From: Palsa-744 sp963734815
GTDB lineage: Bacteria > Actinomycetota > Thermoleophilia > Solirubrobacterales > Solirubrobacteraceae
Reading direction: 5' to 3'
NCBI GenBank assembly: GCA_963734815.1
Contig: CAVTIH010000001.1
Span: forward strand, 992,001-1,056,000
DNA length: 64,000 nt
Shown piece after piece: positions 60,029 to 64,000 of the stretch; positions within the stretch are counted from its first letter, which is position 1; each line of letters opens with the position of its first letter. Under the pieces are notes generated by a model. The model did no database searches. It was not told the DNA's origin and was given only the letters and a program-made list of their open reading frames with translations. Made by a program: the position numbers and the translations under genes.

Positions 60029-60124
60029 GAACCCAGGTAGGGGTCGGTCCGGGGGCATCGCCTTGACCCGTACGTGGGGCCGAGATAGGCTTCAATACGT
60101 CGGGATTCGCTATCTTGGCTAAAG

Positions 60125-61588
60125 GTGGGTCAAACGGAACGTCGATACCTTGATCTAGTGCGACGAGTGCGGCGACAGGTACGAACCAGGCGGCTGGTCA
60201 TAGCAGGCGTCGTGGTGTGCGTGACGCTCCTCAGCAGTGCCGTTCCAGTGTTTGCGCTTCCGCTGAAGCTCTTCCCCTCGACGTTCCCAGAAGCCTGCAC
60301 GCCCTCGCAACTTGTGTTTGGGCCGGGCGACAGCATGTGGTTTCTGCTGAGCTGCGAAGAAGTGACGGGGATAGGGCGGCTGCCGATCAACGACCCAAAG
60401 CCGCAGCTTGTTCGACGGCTCAAGACCCTTCTACCAACCGATTTGACGGTTGGCCCGGAAGGAGCGCTGTGGTTCACCGAGGACACGGGTATCAATGCTG
60501 CCGAAGACGAGATGCCTGAGATTGGACGGCTGACCGCCGCTGGACAGCTCACGCAGTTCTCAACCCCCGTTCAGCCTGGCCTTCCTTATACTCTTCACGA
60601 GCAGCCGAAGCAGATTATCGCGGGGCCGGAAAACGATCTCTGGTTCATCGCTGAAGGTTTGGGAGCGGCTGTGCTGGCGCGGATCACGCCCACGGGGACG
60701 TTGAGCCAGTTTCCGGCGCAGAAAGTTCTGATCGGCGGGCGACCGGAAGCCAAAAGCGATGAAGTGCCGCGAGCGCTCGCCAACGCGGCCAACGGGAACG
60801 TGTGGATGGAGGAGTTTTTTGAAGCAGGGACGATCGGCTTGGTGGAACCCGGTGGGGTTGTGAAGCAGTTTCGCGTGGGCGAAAGCGGTCAAGGGCCAGT
60901 CCATTCGGGGGATCCAATGGCTGGGACCCCTGACGGCGGGCTATGGTTCGTAGAACAGCGCGGCTTCACACAGGTGGGTCCCGAAGGAGCAGTGCTGAGC
61001 CACATTAATGCGAAGGAAGGTGTGGGCAGGAGTTTTACCGGGTCGGTCGCCACAACCGGGGACGATGTGTTGTGGGTGACCGAGCAAGAAGCGGGCGATG
61101 TACTCAAGCGGGTCACGAGCGCGGGCGAGTTCGGGGAGCTGGTGTTCTGTGGCCCCAACGAAACGCCGGAAGGGATGACGGTCGGCCCCGAAGGCGATCT
61201 CTGGTTTGGCGCGCGCACCGGGAAAGACTTCGGCCGGCTCGATCTCCCGCAGTTGACCAGCGAACTGGAACGCGAACGCACGCAGGTTCGGATATGCGGC
61301 GCGAAAGCTACGCCGCGGGCGCTGCGAGCCAGGATCGCGTGCGAGAGCCTGGACGCATCGAACACCTGCGATTACCAGGCTACGGTTACGCTTGCGAATG
61401 CACCCAGCCATGTGGTTGGCGTCGGGCGCTTTCTCGGACGAGCACTCCTCAAGCCGGGGCGACTGAGCGTGCCGCTGCGTCCCGCCGTGCGTGCTCTCTT
61501 GCATCGGCACAAACAGCTGCGGTTGCGGTTGACGCTGCGGTCAGGCGCTCGTGTGGCTGCCAGCAGCCTTGTCGTGCTACGACCCTGA
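60125..61588 (+). CDS. Secreted Vgb-like beta-propeller protein
   Basis: The 487-residue protein has a hydrophobic export segment (residues 23-45, VIAGVVVCVTLLSSAVPVFA) after a basic start and then repeated propeller blades of the virginiamycin B lyase type (TVGPEGALWFTED, AGPENDLWFIAEG, GTPDGGLWFVEQRG, TVGPEGDLWFGART). Such domains occur in many Thermoleophilia extracellular proteins and rarely signify antibiotic lyase activity. The C-terminal 100 residues may be a cell-wall or Ig-like domain. GTG 60125 is the start. Function is not known. Confidence 0.82.
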   Translation: MGQTERRYLDLVRRVRRQVRTRRLVIAGVVVCVTLLSSAVPVFALPLKLFPSTFPEACTPSQLVFGPGDSMWFLLSCEEVTGIGRLPINDPKPQLVRRLKTLLPTDLTVGPEGALWFTEDTGINAAEDEMPEIGRLTAAGQLTQFSTPVQPGLPYTLHEQPKQIIAGPENDLWFIAEGLGAAVLARITPTGTLSQFPAQKVLIGGRPEAKSDEVPRALANAANGNVWMEEFFEAGTIGLVEPGGVVKQFRVGESGQGPVHSGDPMAGTPDGGLWFVEQRGFTQVGPEGAVLSHINAKEGVGRSFTGSVATTGDDVLWVTEQEAGDVLKRVTSAGEFGELVFCGPNETPEGMTVGPEGDLWFGARTGKDFGRLDLPQLTSELERERTQVRICGAKATPRALRARIACESLDASNTCDYQATVTLANAPSHVVGVGRFLGRALLKPGRLSVPLRPAVRALLHRHKQLRLRLTLRSGARVAASSLVVLRP

Positions 61589-61761
61589 CACCCGCAAGAC
61601 CTTTCGGCCTGTTCGAATACGTGGCGCGAGACGGCCGATGGCAGGGCCGGCTTATCAGCAGGAGAGGCCCCCGCGTAGCGCTTTCCGCGGGGAGCCGACA
61701 TCGGATGGACGGATGTGCTGGAAGTCGCTCTTCGGTCAAATCCCGAGGACTGGAGCGCGTG

Positions 61762-64000
61762 ATGGGAGCGTGGCGTGGAGTAGCTGGACGGGCTGGTGCG
61801 GGAGCAGGACCCGTGAGTGCCGGGGCGCTGGTGCTCGCGGTTCTTTGCGCGTTGATCTGGCTTGCGGGCAGAGCCATCGCAAGTGGTAGTCCTCCGTCGA
61901 ATACGGCGTTGCCCGTCGTGAGCGGGAAAGCGGTGGACGGCCAGCTACTGGAAACGACCAACGGCACATGGTCGGGTTCGACACCCATCACGTACACGTA
62001 CCAGTGGCAGGCGTGCAACCGCCAGGGCAAAGAATGTGAAAATCTCCCTTCGGCTACTGAATCGAGTTATCGTGTGACGTCAGCTGATGTCGAAGGAACC
62101 GTGCGGATGGTGGTGACGGCGACGAACTCGTATGGCTCTGCTTCGGCAGCGTCTGTCGTAACGGCAGAAGTCGCCTCTGGGCCTCCGGTCGCGGTGGAAG
62201 CTCCGGTGATCTCTGGCGGCGCGTGGGAAGGTGAAACTCTCTCGGCGAGCGGCGAAGGATGGGCGGGCAGCAATGTTACTGCTGGCTATCAGTGGCGGCG
62301 CTGCAACTCGTCTGGAGCAGAATGCTCGGACATCGCTGGTGCCACCGAACGAGAATATACCCTTTCAAGCTCTGATGTGGGCCATACACTGCGAGTGCGC
62401 GTCGGCGCGGGTGGTTCGGTCGGTTCACTTGTCGCGCTTTCGGCTCCGTCCTTGGCGGTCGCCGCGAAATCATCGCTGAGGAACACCTGGCTTCCTGGCC
62501 TATCTGGGACAGGGAAGGTTGGGCAGACGTTGACGGCGAATCCTGGAAGCTGGGTTGGGGCGGCGAGCCTGTCGTATACCTATCAATGGCAGCGCTGCAA
62601 TCGGGAAGGCGGGGGATGCGCCAACATCAGCGGGGCGACCTCCTCCACGCATGTGCTTGTTACCGCAGACGCAGGCAAAACGGTTAGGGTACTCGTCAAG
62701 GCCAGTGAAGAAGGAGCCAATGCTGCCACGGTGGCCTCGACTGGAGAGCTTATCGCTGGCGAAAAAGGCCCGGTGCTGGAAGTGGCGCCCGGTGTTTCCG
62801 GGACGGGATTGCCAGAATATACGCTTACAGCGACGACCGGCAAATGGGCTGGCACGGAAATCAAATACACCTACAAATGGCAGAAGTGTAACGAAGCCGG
62901 CGAAGCGTGCGCCGCGATCTCGGGCGCGACCAGCCAGACCTACAAACTGCCGACGAGCGTGGTGGGCTCGACGGTTCGTGTGCTCGTGATCGCCACGCTG
63001 TCCGGTACTTCGACTGAAGCTCTAAGCTCACCGATCACGGTGAGCGCCACGGCGGTGGGCGATGTTTCCCTGCCGATGGTTTCCGGTAAACCACAGGTCG
63101 CACGCCAGCTGGCAGCGACGACGGGGATCTGGACCGATGCGGTTGGCATCACCTACACCTACCAGTGGGAACGCTGCAACTCGAAAGGCGAAAGCTGCGC
63201 GGCTATCGCGGGCGCAACTGAACCGACCTACACGATGGCGGCTGCTGACGTAGGCGACACCGACCGCGTGACGGTCACCGCGACGGGCAGCTCGGGCAAA
63301 GCAAGCGCATCCTCAGCGGCCACCGGTGTCGTTGCCGCTGGCTCCGGTGCACCCGAAAACAACGTGGCGCCGTCGATCGAAGGCTCCACCAGCTCGGGAA
63401 GCACGCTGACGGCGCAACCGGGGCTCTGGTTTGGCGAAGAACCCCTGAGCTACAGCTACCAATGGGAAGAGTGCAACGCTTCAGGCGAAAGCTGCGCGGG
63501 CATCAGCGGCGCTACCAGCCAGACCTACGTGCTGGGCAGCAGCGAAATCGGCTCAACGGTTCGCGTGAATGTCACCGCGAAAAACAGCCAGGGCAGCGCA
63601 GGTGCAACATCGCCCGTGAGTGAAGTGATCGAATCCGCGGCGGCGCCATCTGTCAGCGAACGCCCCGCCGTTAAAGGAACCGCCCAGGAAGGCAACGAAC
63701 TCTTCGCTGAAAACGGCACGTGGACAGGCTCCCAACCTCTGCGCTACTTCTACCGCTGGGAGCGCTGCAACACTGCAGGCGAAGCATGTTCAGTGATCAG
63801 CGGCGCGACGAAACCCGGCTACAAGGCGACGAGCAGCGACGTCGGCTCAACCCTGCGCGTGAGCGTGACCGTCACAAACTCCCTCGGTGGCGCCAGCTCC
63901 CTCTCGCCGCAGACGAGTGTGGTGGCGGGCAAAGAAGCCAGCGCGAAAGAAGCAATGGAAGTCGCTGAAAAAACCGATCCCTCTGTGATTGCCTCGTCAG
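61762..64000 (+). CDS. Secreted Ig-like repeat protein, runs off the window
   Basis: From ATG 61762 (a GTG directly precedes it) the frame stays open to the end, more than 746 codons. After a signal segment (ALVLAVLCALIWLAGRAIA) come at least seven repeats of about 90-97 residues, each with YxYQWxRCN...G..C..I.GAT...Y.....DVG.T.RV.V.A and ending with a linker. Two conserved Cys in each repeat probably form a disulfide. This is a cell-surface or extracellular adhesin-like protein. The type is characteristic of Thermoleophilia. The C-terminus is not visible. Confidence 0.88.
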   Translation, partial: MGAWRGVAGRAGAGAGPVSAGALVLAVLCALIWLAGRAIASGSPPSNTALPVVSGKAVDGQLLETTNGTWSGSTPITYTYQWQACNRQGKECENLPSATESSYRVTSADVEGTVRMVVTATNSYGSASAASVVTAEVASGPPVAVEAPVISGGAWEGETLSASGEGWAGSNVTAGYQWRRCNSSGAECSDIAGATEREYTLSSSDVGHTLRVRVGAGGSVGSLVALSAPSLAVAAKSSLRNTWLPGLSGTGKVGQTLTANPGSWVGAASLSYTYQWQRCNREGGGCANISGATSSTHVLVTADAGKTVRVLVKASEEGANAATVASTGELIAGEKGPVLEVAPGVSGTGLPEYTLTATTGKWAGTEIKYTYKWQKCNEAGEACAAISGATSQTYKLPTSVVGSTVRVLVIATLSGTSTEALSSPITVSATAVGDVSLPMVSGKPQVARQLAATTGIWTDAVGITYTYQWERCNSKGESCAAIAGATEPTYTMAAADVGDTDRVTVTATGSSGKASASSAATGVVAAGSGAPENNVAPSIEGSTSSGSTLTAQPGLWFGEEPLSYSYQWEECNASGESCAGISGATSQTYVLGSSEIGSTVRVNVTAKNSQGSAGATSPVSEVIESAAAPSVSERPAVKGTAQEGNELFAENGTWTGSQPLRYFYRWERCNTAGEACSVISGATKPGYKATSSDVGSTLRVSVTVTNSLGGASSLSPQTSVVAGKEASAKEAMEVAEKTDPSVIASS

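Noticed and set aside
60125..61588. A streptogramin-resistance lyase
   Set aside because: Only the propeller repeats match; the protein is exported and lies among surface proteins, and lyase catalytic residues cannot be confirmed.

Overview
**Organism and overall shape.** The window is high-GC bacterial chromosome carrying one large acquired island. The host genes (murJ end, lepA, an MprAB-like two-component pair) and especially the secreted protein built of repeated YxYQWxRCN-type Ig-like domains suggest an actinobacterium of the Thermoleophilia/Solirubrobacterales type. That placement is inference from protein style, not a database result.

**Layout.** Host DNA runs from 1 to about 12.7 kb: the murJ 3' end; a lepA / low-molecular-weight phosphatase / fructosamine-kinase-like operon; an AraC-type regulator; a histidine kinase and response regulator; an LPG-synthase-type membrane protein; a lipoprotein; a polytopic membrane protein; a PQQ-type beta-propeller; tRNA-Gly(UCC) and tRNA-Pro(GGG). 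The last 45 bases of the tRNA-Pro region (12661-12705) recur exactly at 59138-59182. This defines a 46,477-bp element integrated at tRNA-Pro(GGG). Host-like DNA resumes after 59.18 kb, with a short ORF, an excisionase-like remnant, a Vgb-like propeller and the Ig-repeat protein, which runs off the end.

**The island.** Its left part (12.7-21.8 kb, minus strand) holds a large serine recombinase whose reading frame runs through attL into the antisense of the tRNA. It also has an ImmA-type metalloprotease and an XRE regulator (an ICE-style control cassette), a DNA methyltransferase, a replication-relaxation-type protein, a TraD/VirD4-type coupling ATPase and several small genes. No full type IV secretion apparatus is visible, so a mobilisable or decayed element fits best. 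The centre (21.9-32.5 kb, plus strand) carries regulators, including a possible alphaCTD/sigma4/XRE fusion paired with a degenerate receiver regulator. It also carries an AlbA_2 (Schlafen-type) protein, HicBA and a PD-(D/E)XK-like nuclease. Next come an IS701-type element, a group II intron and two identical IS66-type copies in tandem.

**Defence cargo.** At 40.2-46.6 kb lies a three-gene SIR2 / small protein / Rad50-like ATPase operon resembling a Lamassu-Sir2 system. Its ATPase gene is split by an IS1380-type element, and removing the IS plus one 5-bp target duplicate restores a single 809-codon frame. Two separate AbiE-like toxin-antitoxin pairs, a TOTE-type primase-helicase and a SEC-C-motif protein follow, then a second IS1380-type element just inside attR.

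**Accretion.** Two diverged sequence blocks (A and B) occur in the same order at 36.3-40.1 kb and at 48.7-49.4 kb, beside fragments resembling tRNA 3' ends. The island is therefore probably a stack of successive integrations at a tRNA hotspot rather than one element.
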